Below, one piece after another: positions 51,721 to 60,907 of a stretch of DNA of 63,931 nucleotides (position 1 is the stretch's first letter; each line of letters begins with the position of its first letter). Source of the DNA: Sphingomonadales bacterium (GTDB lineage Bacteria > Pseudomonadota > Alphaproteobacteria > Sphingomonadales > Sphingomonadaceae). A program made the translations under genes and the position numbers. Where the stretch lies: positions 121,817 to 185,747 of the forward strand of contig JAQGKX010000169.1 of NCBI GenBank assembly GCA_028289885.1. Direction: 5' to 3'. The notes under the pieces were generated by a model. The model worked only from the letters and a program-made list of their open reading frames with translations, had not been told where the DNA came from and made no database searches.

Positions 51721-52503
51721 ATGGACAAGCCTGCTGTCAGTCCCTGGATGCCTGTCATTCGCAAGCTCGAGCGCCGGCATCCCTTATCTCCAGTCGATCG
51801 TGAAGCGCTCGCCGCTTTGCCGATGACCGTTCGTGAGGTCAAAGCGGCCACCTACCTCGTGCGCGAAGGTGACCAGCCGGAGCATTGTTGCATCCTGCTA
51901 AGCGGTTATGCCCATCGCCATAAACTGACCAAGGAGGGGTCGCGGCAGATCGTTTCGATCCATATGGCCGGAGATATGATCGACCTCCAGCAAGTCCTGT
52001 TGAGTCGTGCCGATCACAACGTCCAGACGCTGACGCGCGCAACGGTTGGAACCGTCGCTACCGATTGCCTGAAAAACCTTGCGCTCGCTCGACCCCAAAT
52101 TGCCGAAGCGTTTTGGCGCGACACGCTCATCGATGCCTCGATCTTTCGGGAATGGGTATTGAACGTCGGTCGCCGGGAAGCACCCGCACGGATCGCTCAT
52201 CTGCTCTGCGAATTTGGAACGCGGTCGGAGGGTGCCGGGCTGAGTGACTGTGGTCGCTTTGAACTGCCGATGACTCAGGAACAGCTGGCCGACGCGACCG
52301 GCATGACTCCGGTGCACGTCAACCGGACGCTGCAATATCTTGGCGCGCAGGGGCTGATCGAACGCAAGATGCGCTCGATCAACGTGGTGGACTGGCAAAA
52401 CCTGAAGCGCGTGGCTGGATTTCAGGATAATTATCTGCACGAGGAAACCGCGGCTTCACAAGCTACAGGCCGAGCGCCCATTGCCCAACCAGCCACAGGT
52501 TAA
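51721..52503 (+). CDS. Crp/Fnr-family transcriptional regulator
   Basis: About 260 residues from ATG 51721 behind GGAAGG. The cyclic-nucleotide-type sensor barrel includes YLVREGDQPEHCCILLSGYAHRHK; the C-terminal HTH is MTQEQLADATGMTPVHVNRTLQYLGAQGLIERK. It lacks the N-terminal Cys cluster of FNR, so it is not an oxygen-sensing Fe-S protein; similar proteins are frequent in alphaproteobacteria with unknown ligands. Its 3' end overlaps the convergent mntH gene by 41 bases. Confidence 0.87.
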   Translation: MDKPAVSPWMPVIRKLERRHPLSPVDREALAALPMTVREVKAATYLVREGDQPEHCCILLSGYAHRHKLTKEGSRQIVSIHMAGDMIDLQQVLLSRADHNVQTLTRATVGTVATDCLKNLALARPQIAEAFWRDTLIDASIFREWVLNVGRREAPARIAHLLCEFGTRSEGAGLSDCGRFELPMTQEQLADATGMTPVHVNRTLQYLGAQGLIERKMRSINVVDWQNLKRVAGFQDNYLHEETAASQATGRAPIAQPATG

Positions 52504-53815
52504 GAGCGATCAAGAGGCCGCAGACCGCCCACGCAACAGCGCGGGTACCGGGCCGGTTGACGAACTTTCCCATCAATCCCCGATCCCCGGTGAACATCGC
52601 AAGGGGTACGACGGCGAAGGGAAGCTGGAGGCTTAATATGACCTGCGTCAGGACGAGCAGGCGCGTGGCACCCACACTACCGAAAAAATATGAGGCATAG
52701 ACTGCGGGCAGCAGGGCGATGGACCTCGAGATCAGCCGTCGCTTCCACGGCGACAGGCGAAAGTCGGTAAAGCCCTCCATGACGATCTGGCCGGCAATCG
52801 TCCCCGTCAGCGTCGAATTCTGACCCGCAGCCAGCAGCGCGGCGGCAAAGATGACCGATGCCCCGCCGCCGATCATCGGCGTTAAAAGCTCATAGGCCTG
52901 GGCGATGTCTATCGTCGCGGCATCGGCACGCCCGTGGAAGGTCGCGGCGGCAAGGATGAGGATCGCGGCATTGACGAACACCGCCAGCGACAGCGCGATC
53001 ACCGTATCGGCGGTTGCAAACCGGATAGCCTCGCGCTTGCCCCTGTCAGTCGGCGCAAAAGACCGCGTTTTGACGATCGAGGAATGGAGGTAGAGATTAT
53101 GCGGCATGACGGTCGCACCGACGATCCCGATTGCGATGTATAACATGGCCTGATTGCCGATCAGTTCGGTCGTCGGGAGCAGTCCATGGGCAAGCAGCCT
53201 GAAGTCGGGCCGTGCAAGGACCAGTTCGACGATCAGGCATAGGGTGGTCGCTGCGATGAGCGTGACCACCAGCGCCTCCAGCTTGCGGATGCCGCGTTGC
53301 TGGAGTGTCATCAGGAGGAGGGTGTTGAAGACCGTGAGGCACGCTCCGGCGGGCAGCGGAATGCCGAACAGCAACTGGAGCGCGATGGCGGTGCCGATGA
53401 CTTCAGCCACGTCGCAGGCGATGATCGCGATCTCGCATAGCACCCACAAGAACTTGCACGTTGCCGGACGAAAACGTGCGCGGCATGCCTGTGCGAGGTC
53501 GAGACCGGTGGCGACGCCTAGCTTGGCAGCAAGCGACTGCAACAGGACCGCCATGGCGCTGGCAAGGACGACGACGAACAGCAGCGTGTATCCAAAGCGT
53601 GCGCCGCCCGCGATGTCGGTCGCCCAGTTGCCCGGATCCATATATCCGACCGCGACGAGATATCCGGGGCCGGTAAAGGCGGCCATCTTGCGCCAGAACC
53701 CGCCTGAACGGGGCACGGCAACGTCCCGCCCGAACAGGTTCGGGCGGGACGGAATCTTCTCGGCGGTTTCTTCTTCCAGCGACGCTTGCAGCGCAGCGGG
53801 TGTCTGCATCAACAT
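52463..53815 (-). CDS. mntH: Nramp-family Mn2+/Fe2+ transporter
   Basis: About 450 residues with 11 predicted TM segments. The canonical metal-binding motifs are both present: DPGN in YMDPGNWATDI (TM1) and MPH in GATVMPHNLYLHSS (TM6), so proton-coupled Mn2+ (or Fe2+) uptake is expected. Start ATG 53815 or 53809. It lies 55 bases downstream of the manganese catalase on the same strand, with a strong hairpin between, coupling metal import to a Mn enzyme. Confidence 0.92.
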   Translation of the reverse strand: MLMQTPAALQASLEEETAEKIPSRPNLFGRDVAVPRSGGFWRKMAAFTGPGYLVAVGYMDPGNWATDIAGGARFGYTLLFVVVLASAMAVLLQSLAAKLGVATGLDLAQACRARFRPATCKFLWVLCEIAIIACDVAEVIGTAIALQLLFGIPLPAGACLTVFNTLLLMTLQQRGIRKLEALVVTLIAATTLCLIVELVLARPDFRLLAHGLLPTTELIGNQAMLYIAIGIVGATVMPHNLYLHSSIVKTRSFAPTDRGKREAIRFATADTVIALSLAVFVNAAILILAAATFHGRADAATIDIAQAYELLTPMIGGGASVIFAAALLAAGQNSTLTGTIAGQIVMEGFTDFRLSPWKRRLISRSIALLPAVYASYFFGSVGATRLLVLTQVILSLQLPFAVVPLAMFTGDRGLMGKFVNRPGTRAVAWAVCGLLIALNLWLVGQWALGL

Positions 53816-53839
53816 CGATCGTCCGCCAGCCTGATAAGC

Positions 53840-53861
53840 GGGGGCGGGCCAGCCCGCCCCC
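53840..53861 (-). terminator. GC-rich hairpin between catalase and mntH
   Basis: A perfect inverted repeat, GGGGGCGGGC (53840-53849) and GCCCGCCCCC (53852-53861), separated by two bases (effectively a 9-base stem with a 4-base loop). On the minus strand it follows the catalase gene, with no T tract. It may partly terminate or protect the catalase mRNA and so set the ratio of catalase to MntH. Confidence 0.5.
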
Positions 53862-53870
53862 GTGCGTCGT

Positions 53871-54818
53871 TCAGAGAGCTTTCGCCATTTGGGCGGCATC
53901 GTCGATGTCGTCGGCTCCGCCCTTGTCGCCCTCGGTGATCCGTCCGGCTCCGGGGCCGGCACCAAGATCGACACCGGTCAACGGATCGTTCGCTGGATTG
54001 GACATCGTCCGCGCCTTGAGTTTGTCGCTCACGGCCTTTTCGCTGCTGGTCAGACCGACGCTCGCAAGCCCGTCGCCACCATCGAACGGCAGCGATCCGG
54101 CGACATCGTCAACGCGGTCCCACTGTTCGCCCGAATTCCATGGACCATCCATGTCGCCAGCGCCCGTCGAAGTATTGACGTACATGCTCGCGAACTTCTC
54201 GACACCGGGAAGCTTGCCCGGGGGGAAGTTATTTTCGATCGCATACAGCGCCTTTTCAAAGCTTTTCTGGTGGGCGACCTCGCGCGTCATCAAAAAGCCC
54301 AGTGCGTCCTTGATGCCCGGATCATCGGTGATGTTGATCAACCGTTCGTAGACGATCTTGGCGCGACTTTCGGCGGCGATGTTTGATCGCAGATCGCACG
54401 TCGGATCGGCGCGGCTGTCGACATAGGCTGCCGTCCAGGGAACACCGGACGAGTTGGTCAGGGCAGGCCCACCGCCATAGAGAATGGACTGGGTATGGCT
54501 GTTCCCGCCCGCGGTCAGCGACATGTAAAGATCGGCTTCTTCCATGGCCGCTTCGGCCAGCTGTGCTTTCACGCCCTTGTTAAGCATCGACACGATCGAT
54601 CCGATGACCTCAAGGTGGCTGAGTTCTTCGGTGGCGATGTCGTGAAGCAAATCCTTGCGACCTGCATCATCTTCGCCAAGTGCCTGTGTGAAATAACGCA
54701 TCGCAGCCGAGAGTTCACCATCGGGTCCGCCAAATTGTTCCAGCAACAGGGACGCCAGAACAGGGTTCGGTTCGGACACGCGAACGGTATATTGTAGCAG
54801 TTTATTATGCATATACAT
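53871..54818 (-). CDS. Manganese catalase (non-heme)
   Basis: About 315 residues; ATG 54818 (MYMHNKLLQYTVRV) gives family-typical numbering, while ATG 54836 is an alternative. Dimanganese ligands fall at Glu35, Glu65, His68 (ATEELSHLE), Glu150 and His183 (MTREVAHQ), matching the known catalase pattern almost position for position. It dismutates hydrogen peroxide. An EcfG-like promoter lies 34 bases upstream and mntH downstream. Confidence 0.92.
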   Translation of the reverse strand: MYMHNKLLQYTVRVSEPNPVLASLLLEQFGGPDGELSAAMRYFTQALGEDDAGRKDLLHDIATEELSHLEVIGSIVSMLNKGVKAQLAEAAMEEADLYMSLTAGGNSHTQSILYGGGPALTNSSGVPWTAAYVDSRADPTCDLRSNIAAESRAKIVYERLINITDDPGIKDALGFLMTREVAHQKSFEKALYAIENNFPPGKLPGVEKFASMYVNTSTGAGDMDGPWNSGEQWDRVDDVAGSLPFDGGDGLASVGLTSSEKAVSDKLKARTMSNPANDPLTGVDLGAGPGAGRITEGDKGGADDIDDAAQMAKAL

Positions 54819-54851
54819 GAGAGGGGTTCCGTCCATCTGAGACGGTTATAC

Positions 54852-54877
54852 AACCTCGATTTCGCTCCACCCGTTCC
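54852..54877 (-). promoter_or_regulatory. EcfG-like promoter of the manganese catalase
   Basis: On the minus strand GGAAC (54877-54873), 17 bases, then GGTT (54855-54852). This fits the GGAAC-N16/17-CGTT general-stress consensus with one change in the -10 element, and the same -35/-10 pair with the same spacing recurs at 62,521-62,546. Confidence 0.5.
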
Positions 54878-54951
54878 TGACAAAAGATGGAAACTAACAA
54901 GTGTTAGTGTCTTTGGCGGATAGGGAAAAGGGTAATAGGATCACGCTGACA

Positions 54952-54976
54952 GGACCTATTTTCTGACGCCTACGTT
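54952..54976 (+). promoter_or_regulatory. EcfG-like promoter of the 74-residue hydrophilic protein
   Basis: GGACC (54952-54956), 16 bases, CGTT (54973-54976), 22 bases before the ATG at 54,998. One change from the consensus in the -35 element. It is back to back with the catalase promoter. Confidence 0.45.
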
Positions 54977-54997
54977 CTACTGCAAAAGGAGAGCGAC

Positions 54998-55222
54998 ATG
55001 GCCGAGGATAAATCCAACTCACATGCCTATGGTACACCGGCACCTGAGAAACAGCTTCCCCCCGCGACCGAAGGACTGCGTGGTGAAGGGAGCCCCACCG
55101 CTCTGGACCCGCCAGCCGAGCAACAGCGCTCGATCAAAACGACTGATGGACATGAGGTTATCGTGGCCGAAGATTCGGGAACGGCGTTTGCAGAATCGGA
55201 AGGTGCCGGGTCGCCGGACTAA
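54998..55222 (+). CDS. Small hydrophilic, probably disordered protein
   Basis: A 74-residue acidic protein, ATG after AAAGGAGAG. Composition is Glu, Ala, Pro, Gly and Ser with no hydrophobic core except a short TTDGHEVIVAEDSG segment; no Cys or Trp. It resembles small stress-induced proteins of sphingomonads only in general character. Divergent from the catalase and under an EcfG-like promoter, so a general-stress role is likely but the function is unknown. Confidence 0.6.
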   Translation: MAEDKSNSHAYGTPAPEKQLPPATEGLRGEGSPTALDPPAEQQRSIKTTDGHEVIVAEDSGTAFAESEGAGSPD

Positions 55223-55235
55223 AGTCCCGTTCTGG

Positions 55236-55643
55236 TCACCGCAACGTGTATAGATAGGCCGCCATGTCGCGCGCCTCCTGCGCACTCACGCCCTGATCGG
55301 GCATTCCACTTCCGGGCGACAGTTTTTGCGGAAAGCGCAGCCAGAGAACCATGTTTTCAGGCTGGTTGGCGAAATGTCCCGCGATTTCCGCTCGCCCCGC
55401 TATACCATCGAGCGCAGGTCCTACCTTGCCGTTCAGGCCCGCGACCCGACCGATTGCGTGACACGCGCCGCAGCCGTAGCGCCCGACCAGAGCCTTGCCC
55501 TCGTGGACCCTGCCGCCGGTGATCTGTTCGGCTGTGATTTTCGCCTGTGCTTTGTCTTGCGCATATATAACGTACACCGCGACCGGCGCGGACAAGGCAC
55601 CCAGTCCGAGCAGCATCAGCACGAAGCGCAGGCTAGATGGCAT
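55236..55643 (-). CDS. Membrane-anchored cytochrome c
   Basis: About 135 residues from ATG 55643 after GGAGGG. One N-terminal TM anchor (FVLMLLGLGALSAPVAVYVIY), then one c-type heme site CGACH and an axial Met in SGMPDQG, with the final helix ARDMAAYLYTLR. Last gene of the caa3-type oxidase operon, overlapping ctaG by 11 bases. It probably delivers electrons to the oxidase. Confidence 0.86.
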   Translation of the reverse strand: MPSSLRFVLMLLGLGALSAPVAVYVIYAQDKAQAKITAEQITGGRVHEGKALVGRYGCGACHAIGRVAGLNGKVGPALDGIAGRAEIAGHFANQPENMVLWLRFPQKLSPGSGMPDQGVSAQEARDMAAYLYTLR

Positions 55644-56532
55644 CGGGCACCCTCCGACCGGCATGGGGTTGCAGCATCTGCCGCACCAGTATCAACGCGG
55701 CAACGGCGTGGACCAGCCCGCCCGGCACCCACATCAACAGGCCCGCAAGCTGCTGATCCTCGACCGGGCTGAGCCCAAACGGCGCGATGCCGAGTTCGGC
55801 ATAGGCGCGATACCAAGGGCTTTGCGAGAACGCCATCAGGGCACCCAGCGCACCCGAGGTGACCGACGTCACGAACAGGCAAAGTGCAGCCACGCCGATG
55901 CCATCGGGTCGTTTCGCGGTGTCGAACATCGCCGTCCAGAACAGCAGCGCCGTTATCAGGAACGAAAGATGCTGGGCTGTGTGCCAGCCCGTACTTGCCA
56001 GCGCGCGGTCAAAAAGCGCGGGCATATGCCAAAGCCACAGGGCAGCGGACTGGAGCAAGGTCGCTGTCACCGGGCCAGTCAATATCTCCCAAATCGCCGA
56101 AACGGGCCGCCAATGGGTGGCCTTGCCGAGCGCCCGCCGCGCCGAAAGCGGAAACGCCCAGAGCATCGCCGTCAGCGGTCGTGAGAGCGCCAGCAGGGGT
56201 GCGGCGGCAAGCATCAGTAGTTCATGCTCGAACATATGCGCGGCGAACGAGCGCTCTCCCGCTTCATGCAATGGTGACACCAGCGCCGCCGCCAGCACCA
56301 GCCAGCCGCTCATGAAAAACGCCGCTTGCCGGTGAAGGATCGCCTTGCCGTGAACAGCCCGCGCGGACAGCCGACGCCAGCCGACGAGATACAAGATGGC
56401 GGCGACCAGGAGTGGCCCGGTGATCCAGTAATCCCATGTCCAGCCGGGCTGCGCTCCCTGATAAGCCTGTCCACCATGCGCAAGCGCAGGCCCGGCGCAC
56501 AGCAGCAGGAGGAAGATCATCAGCGCGCGCAT
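55633..56532 (-). CDS. ctaG: CtaG-type cytochrome c oxidase assembly protein (caa3 family)
   Basis: About 299 residues. ATG 56532 keeps the basic residue of the signal-like MRALMIFLLLLCAGPALAH; ATG 56520 is an alternative. Seven or more TM segments; His-rich signatures AAHMFEHELLMLAAAPLLAL, LWLWHMPALFDRAL and GWHTAQHLSFL identify the caa3_CtaG family, which is needed for copper insertion in oxidases of this type. Overlaps both neighbours. Confidence 0.87.
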   Translation of the reverse strand: MRALMIFLLLLCAGPALAHGGQAYQGAQPGWTWDYWITGPLLVAAILYLVGWRRLSARAVHGKAILHRQAAFFMSGWLVLAAALVSPLHEAGERSFAAHMFEHELLMLAAAPLLALSRPLTAMLWAFPLSARRALGKATHWRPVSAIWEILTGPVTATLLQSAALWLWHMPALFDRALASTGWHTAQHLSFLITALLFWTAMFDTAKRPDGIGVAALCLFVTSVTSGALGALMAFSQSPWYRAYAELGIAPFGLSPVEDQQLAGLLMWVPGGLVHAVAALILVRQMLQPHAGRRVPDAI

Positions 56533-56864
56533 GACGGCACGATCAAGGTTGCGAGCGTCTGGAAGGCGATGGCGAGTCCGAACAGCGGCGCGACCAGCAG
56601 CGCGATCCACGCCAGCCACGCGCCTGCCGGACTGTCGCCTGCGCTCCCCACTCTCGCAGAGGGCCATGCCAGATACATCGCCCAGCAACAAACCATCAGG
56701 CTCGCCGCGCCCCATAGAGGCCCGAGCCACAGGCCGACCGTCGTGCAGGACAGACGCAGCGCAACCGCCAGCCCTGCCTCGAACACGGCCCACGCCGTCG
56801 CGGGCAAAACCAGCGCAATCCATGTCGAGCCTTGCGCGGGCGGGCGGGGATCGATCGCACTCAT
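56520..56864 (-). CDS. Small membrane protein of the oxidase operon
   Basis: A 114-residue protein with three TM helices (ALVLPATAWAVFEAGLAVAL, LWGAASLMVCCWAMYLAW, LAWIALLVAPLFGLAIAFQ). ATG 56864 overlaps the COX III stop by four bases (ATGA). Its position between subunit III and ctaG suggests an accessory or subunit-IV-like role, but the sequence has no signature I recognise. Confidence 0.65.
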   Translation of the reverse strand: MSAIDPRPPAQGSTWIALVLPATAWAVFEAGLAVALRLSCTTVGLWLGPLWGAASLMVCCWAMYLAWPSARVGSAGDSPAGAWLAWIALLVAPLFGLAIAFQTLATLIVPSCAR

Positions 56865-57475
56865 GTCAGGCGCGGCGACCAATAGAGGAGCAGGTAGATC
56901 GGCAGCCATGCGAGGACCACAAAGCTCCAGTAATTCGCATTATCCTCGACGTCGGAAAACTGTTCGTCGCCGACCTCATGCGTGCAGAGCCAGACCGCCT
57001 GCACCGCCGTGTCTCCGAGATCGGTAACGACATGCGAGGTGTGCAGCACCATCAGCATCCACAGGACCGAGCCATAGGCGTTCACGTCCCAGCGCAGACC
57101 GAGATGTTGCAGTTCGAACCAGCGCATTCCCAGAAGGATCACGCCGAGCGCCGTCATCAGCACCAGTCCGATACGCACGGCACGCTCATCCTTCGCGACG
57201 GCGCGGCGGCGGACCCAAAGGTTCGGCAATTCGCTCGCCAGCAGCGTCACCGTGAAGATGCCGCTCCACAGCAGGCGGGGCAGGGGGCTTCCGGGTGGCG
57301 GCCATGCCGGGGCCTGCGTCTGCAGATACAGATACGCACCTGCCGCCAGCGCAAATGCCGTGCCCTCGATCAGCATGAAGCCGATGTTTCCCCACCAGAC
57401 GAGGTGCGTGTGGCCGTGTGCGTTTTCGGGCAGGCCCGACAGATCGCCGACGATTTCGTGCGAACGTGCGTTCAT
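56861..57475 (-). CDS. ctaE: Cytochrome c oxidase subunit III
   Basis: A 204-residue heme-copper oxidase subunit III with five TM segments. Features: HLVWWGNIGFMLIEGTAFAL, LMVLHTSHVVTDLGDTAV with the conserved His residues, and the C-terminal DNANYWSFVVLAWLPIYLLLYWSPR. ATG 57475 overlaps the subunit I stop (ATGA). Confidence 0.88.
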   Translation of the reverse strand: MNARSHEIVGDLSGLPENAHGHTHLVWWGNIGFMLIEGTAFALAAGAYLYLQTQAPAWPPPGSPLPRLLWSGIFTVTLLASELPNLWVRRRAVAKDERAVRIGLVLMTALGVILLGMRWFELQHLGLRWDVNAYGSVLWMLMVLHTSHVVTDLGDTAVQAVWLCTHEVGDEQFSDVEDNANYWSFVVLAWLPIYLLLYWSPRLT

Positions 57476-59358
57476 GGCGTGGCTCCCCGCCGCGACCGCT
57501 TGGGCCAGAACCATCCGGTCAGGGCGATGCCGACGGGAACCGCGCCCCAGACCAGTGCCCATGGGGTGAAGATGCTGCCGATAAACAGGATCGTAACCGC
57601 GAGCGCCGAGATGATCGGCCATAGTGACGGCGCAGGACTTTTCTGGCGATATTGAGGCAGTGCGTCCACGACCGAACTCACCAGCACCTCGCGCTTGTCC
57701 AGCCCAATGCCCTCCATCATGGGCAGGGCATCGGGCGACGTCCACAGCGGCGTCAGGCTGCGCACGACAGGCGTGTGGTCGAAGTTATAAGGCGGAGGCG
57801 GAGAGGGAGCTGCCCATTCGAGCGACGCTCCGCCCCAGGGATCTGCCCCCGCCAGCGCACCGCGCCGTAAGCTGAAATATGCATTAGCGACGAACACCAG
57901 CCCGCCGCCGACGGCGATGACCGATCCGGCGGTGGCGACCAGGTTTAGCATGCCCCAGCCCATTTCCGGCCCATAGGTGTAAACCCGCCGCGGCATCCCC
58001 TCCAGCCCGAGGATGTGCATCGGAAAAAAGCCGAGATTGAAACCGCCGACGATCAGGGCGAAGCTGATCTTGCCCCAATACTCCGACATCAGCCGCCCCG
58101 TGGCCTTCGGATACCAATAGCAGAACGCCCCGAACAACGGGAACATCGCGCCGCCGACAAGCACGTAATGAAAATGCGCGACCACGAAATATGTGTCGGT
58201 CAGTTGCAGGTCTAGCGGGGCCGAAGCCGTCATCACGCCCGACAATCCACCGATCACGAATGTCGAAATGAACCCCAACACCCAGAGCATCGGCGTGGCG
58301 AACCGTGGCCGTCCGCTCCAGATCGTCGCGATCCAGCAGAATATCTGCATCCCTGCGGGCAGCGCGATTGCCATGCTGGCGGCGGTGTAGAAATCATTGC
58401 CGAGACGCGGCAGCCCGACCGCGAACATGTGATGAACCCACAGGCCGAAGGCGAGCACCGAGATCGCGATGACCGACAACACCATCGGAACATGGCCGAA
58501 TAGCGTGCGGCGCGAGAATGTCTCGACGATGGCCGACACGAAACCGATGGCAGGTACGAAGATGATATAGACCTCTGGGTGTCCGAAAAACCAGAACAAA
58601 TGCTGGAACAACAGCGCATCGCCGCCACTCGCAGGCACGAAAAAGTGCGTCGAAACCATCCGGTCGGCGATCAGCATGCTGGTGACGAGCATGACCGACG
58701 GCAGCGCAAAGATCGTCATCAGCGACGCGATCAGCATGGCCCATAGGAACAGCGGCATCCGCGCCAATGTCATGCCGGGCGGTCGCATCTTCAGGATCGT
58801 CGCGACCACGTTGACCGACGCCGCAAGGGCCGCGACCTCGGTAAAGGTGATCATCTGCGCCCAGATGTCGGCACGGTGTCCGGGTGAATAGCCGGGCCCC
58901 GACAGCGGTGGATATTCGAACCAGCCGAGATCGGGCGTGATGCCGAGCGCATGCGGCACCCACAGCATCAGCACGCCGCCCAGATACATCCAGTAACTGA
59001 ATGCCGCGAGCCGTGGGAAGGCCATGTTGCGCTGTCCCAGCATCAGCGGCACCAGCCATAGCCCCATCGCCTCCATCACCGGCACCGACACGAGGAATAG
59101 CATCGTCGATCCGTGCAGGGTGAAGGCTTCGTTATACGCCTGCGGCTCCATGCGTCCCATGTTGGGCTGGCTCAGCTGCAACCGCATGTCGAGCGCCAGC
59201 ACGCCCGCCAGAAAGAGCAGAGCCACCGCCGTAAAGATATAGCGCGCGGCGATGCGCTTATGGTCGATGGTCGTCAGGAACCCCCACAGGCCGGGCGCAT
59301 CGTCCCATGTCGCGTGCAGCCGTGCGGCGCGTGCTTCGGAGGCAGCTTCGTCGGTCAT
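57472..59358 (-). CDS. ctaD: Cytochrome c oxidase subunit I (aa3/caa3 type)
   Basis: A 628-residue catalytic subunit, about 90 residues longer than minimal CtaD through a C-terminal extension with two TM helices, as in caa3 enzymes. Heme and Cu ligands: the FTLHGSTMLF His, FFGHPEVYIIF with the His-Tyr cross-link pair and the A1-type Glu of the proton channel, VHHMFAVG, and the heme ligands in VVAHFHYVLVGG. ATG 59358 overlaps the subunit II stop. Type A1 oxidase of moderate oxygen affinity. Confidence 0.94.
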   Translation of the reverse strand: MTDEAASEARAARLHATWDDAPGLWGFLTTIDHKRIAARYIFTAVALLFLAGVLALDMRLQLSQPNMGRMEPQAYNEAFTLHGSTMLFLVSVPVMEAMGLWLVPLMLGQRNMAFPRLAAFSYWMYLGGVLMLWVPHALGITPDLGWFEYPPLSGPGYSPGHRADIWAQMITFTEVAALAASVNVVATILKMRPPGMTLARMPLFLWAMLIASLMTIFALPSVMLVTSMLIADRMVSTHFFVPASGGDALLFQHLFWFFGHPEVYIIFVPAIGFVSAIVETFSRRTLFGHVPMVLSVIAISVLAFGLWVHHMFAVGLPRLGNDFYTAASMAIALPAGMQIFCWIATIWSGRPRFATPMLWVLGFISTFVIGGLSGVMTASAPLDLQLTDTYFVVAHFHYVLVGGAMFPLFGAFCYWYPKATGRLMSEYWGKISFALIVGGFNLGFFPMHILGLEGMPRRVYTYGPEMGWGMLNLVATAGSVIAVGGGLVFVANAYFSLRRGALAGADPWGGASLEWAAPSPPPPYNFDHTPVVRSLTPLWTSPDALPMMEGIGLDKREVLVSSVVDALPQYRQKSPAPSLWPIISALAVTILFIGSIFTPWALVWGAVPVGIALTGWFWPKRSRRGATP

Positions 59359-60359
59359 TTCAGCGACCACAGATAGCGCGAAACGGCATCGGCGTCGGCT
59401 GGAGCCAGTGCAATAGCGGGCATCATCGTTCCCGGCTTCAAAGCCTGTGGCTGCGCGATCCAGCCCTGCAGCGCCCCCCGGCTCATCGGCAAGGTTCCGG
59501 CGGCAACCGATCGCCGCGCGCCGACATGGGTCAGGTCGGGCCCGGCTCTTCCCGTTGCAGCACCGCCGCGAACGACGTGGCACATCGCGCACTGGCCCGA
59601 ATTGACGATGTCCATCCCGCGCTGCGACACTGCATCGCTCGGCGACACTGCGGGTGCGGCCTGTCCTTTAAGCCACGCCGCGAACGCACCCGGCGTCTCG
59701 ACCTTCACATCGAACGCCATGTGCGCGTGCTGTGCTCCGCAAAACTCGGCGCACTGGCCGCGAAACCATCCAGTACGGCGCGGCGTCACGAAGATCGTGT
59801 TCGACCGCCCCGGGATGACGTCCATCTTGCCCGCGACATTCGGCACCCAGAAACTATGGATCACGTCCGCCGACCCCAGCTCGATCCGTGCCGTCCCATC
59901 GACTGGCAGATGCAATTCGTTCGCCGTTTCGATCCACTGTCCCGTTGCCGGATCGCGGTACTGGATGCGCCACCACCACTGATGGCCAGTGACACGAACC
60001 ACCATCGCCTGCCGCGAACGCGCCGACGCCAGGCTCCGCTCGGCAAAAAAGCTCGCCGTTATCAGAACCGTCAGGCCGACCACGATAATCGCAGCCCAGA
60101 CTTTCAGCGTGCGGTTCAAACCGACGTCAGCAGGTTCGACCGCCGGCGCCTCTGGAATGCGACGCCGCGCGCGCCAGATGCCCCAGGCCAGAAAGAACAG
60201 CACCGCGAGGTACATGCCCCCGCACACCCAGGTCATCAGCCCGAGCAGTGAGAAAACCGTGTGCGCCTGCTCGCCCGCCGGATCGAGCGGCGACTGTACG
60301 CCGGTGCATCCGGCCAGAGCGATCAAGGCCAGCGGTGGAAAGGCGCGCGACCTCATCAT
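59355..60359 (-). CDS. ctaC: Cytochrome c oxidase subunit II with fused cytochrome c domain
   Basis: A 334-residue lipoprotein (lipobox ALAGC) with two TM helices, the cupredoxin CuA domain (GHQWWWRIQY, ADVIHSFWVPN, and CAEFCGAQHAHM with all CuA ligands) and a C-terminal cytochrome c (CAMCH, axial Met in PGTMMPA). The fusion defines a caa3-type oxidase. ATG 60359 overlaps the stop of the upstream cytochrome c gene (ATGA). Confidence 0.93.
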   Translation of the reverse strand: MMRSRAFPPLALIALAGCTGVQSPLDPAGEQAHTVFSLLGLMTWVCGGMYLAVLFFLAWGIWRARRRIPEAPAVEPADVGLNRTLKVWAAIIVVGLTVLITASFFAERSLASARSRQAMVVRVTGHQWWWRIQYRDPATGQWIETANELHLPVDGTARIELGSADVIHSFWVPNVAGKMDVIPGRSNTIFVTPRRTGWFRGQCAEFCGAQHAHMAFDVKVETPGAFAAWLKGQAAPAVSPSDAVSQRGMDIVNSGQCAMCHVVRGGAATGRAGPDLTHVGARRSVAAGTLPMSRGALQGWIAQPQALKPGTMMPAIALAPADADAVSRYLWSLK

Positions 60360-60823
60360 CTCACCGCGCCGTCCCATTTGTCGGCTTGTGGTTCGCCCTT
60401 GCCATCCATTTCTGAACGTCGGTTTTTCGCCGGAGTGGTCTTTGCGCGGTCAAGTACATAGGCACTGATCTGCCATATTTGCTCGACAGGAATCCGCTCC
60501 CGGTATTTGACCCCATGGCCATCGGCGATGAACCGATACACCGCGTCCAGCGTACCGCCATGCCGCCACTGATTGTCATCAAGGTTTGTGGCCCCGGTTG
60601 CCCCCGTTCCATGACACCCGCCACACCCATACCAGGTGAAATAACGTCCCCCTTGCGACACTTGATAGACATTATCGACATATGCGGGGATGCGCGGATC
60701 GGTCGCTCCCACGGGCGGCGTCTGCGGTTGGTTCGTGGCGAGCGTGCGTCCTTCCTTGCTGCATGACGCGCCCGCCATCAGCATCGGCACAGTCCAGATC
60801 ATCCGCCACTTCGGTTTAGCCAC
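60356..60823 (-). CDS. Cytochrome c lipoprotein
   Basis: About 155 residues; GTG 60823 (AAGGA just before) gives a proper signal, VPMLMAGASC with a lipobox Cys, whereas ATG 60802 would remove the basic N-terminus. A single heme site YGCGGCHGTG and a following distal Met-poor helix (IPVEQIWQISAYVL). First gene of the seven-gene oxidase operon, under an EcfG-like promoter. Confidence 0.84.
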   Translation of the reverse strand: MAKPKWRMIWTVPMLMAGASCSKEGRTLATNQPQTPPVGATDPRIPAYVDNVYQVSQGGRYFTWYGCGGCHGTGATGATNLDDNQWRHGGTLDAVYRFIADGHGVKYRERIPVEQIWQISAYVLDRAKTTPAKNRRSEMDGKGEPQADKWDGAVR

Positions 60824-60907
60824 CTCATCCTTTCGCCCGCGTTTTCTGCAGCCTGCAAGCATTGATCGCGCGATCTTAACTTATGTCTGGATAGTTCATC
60901 GGGCCAT

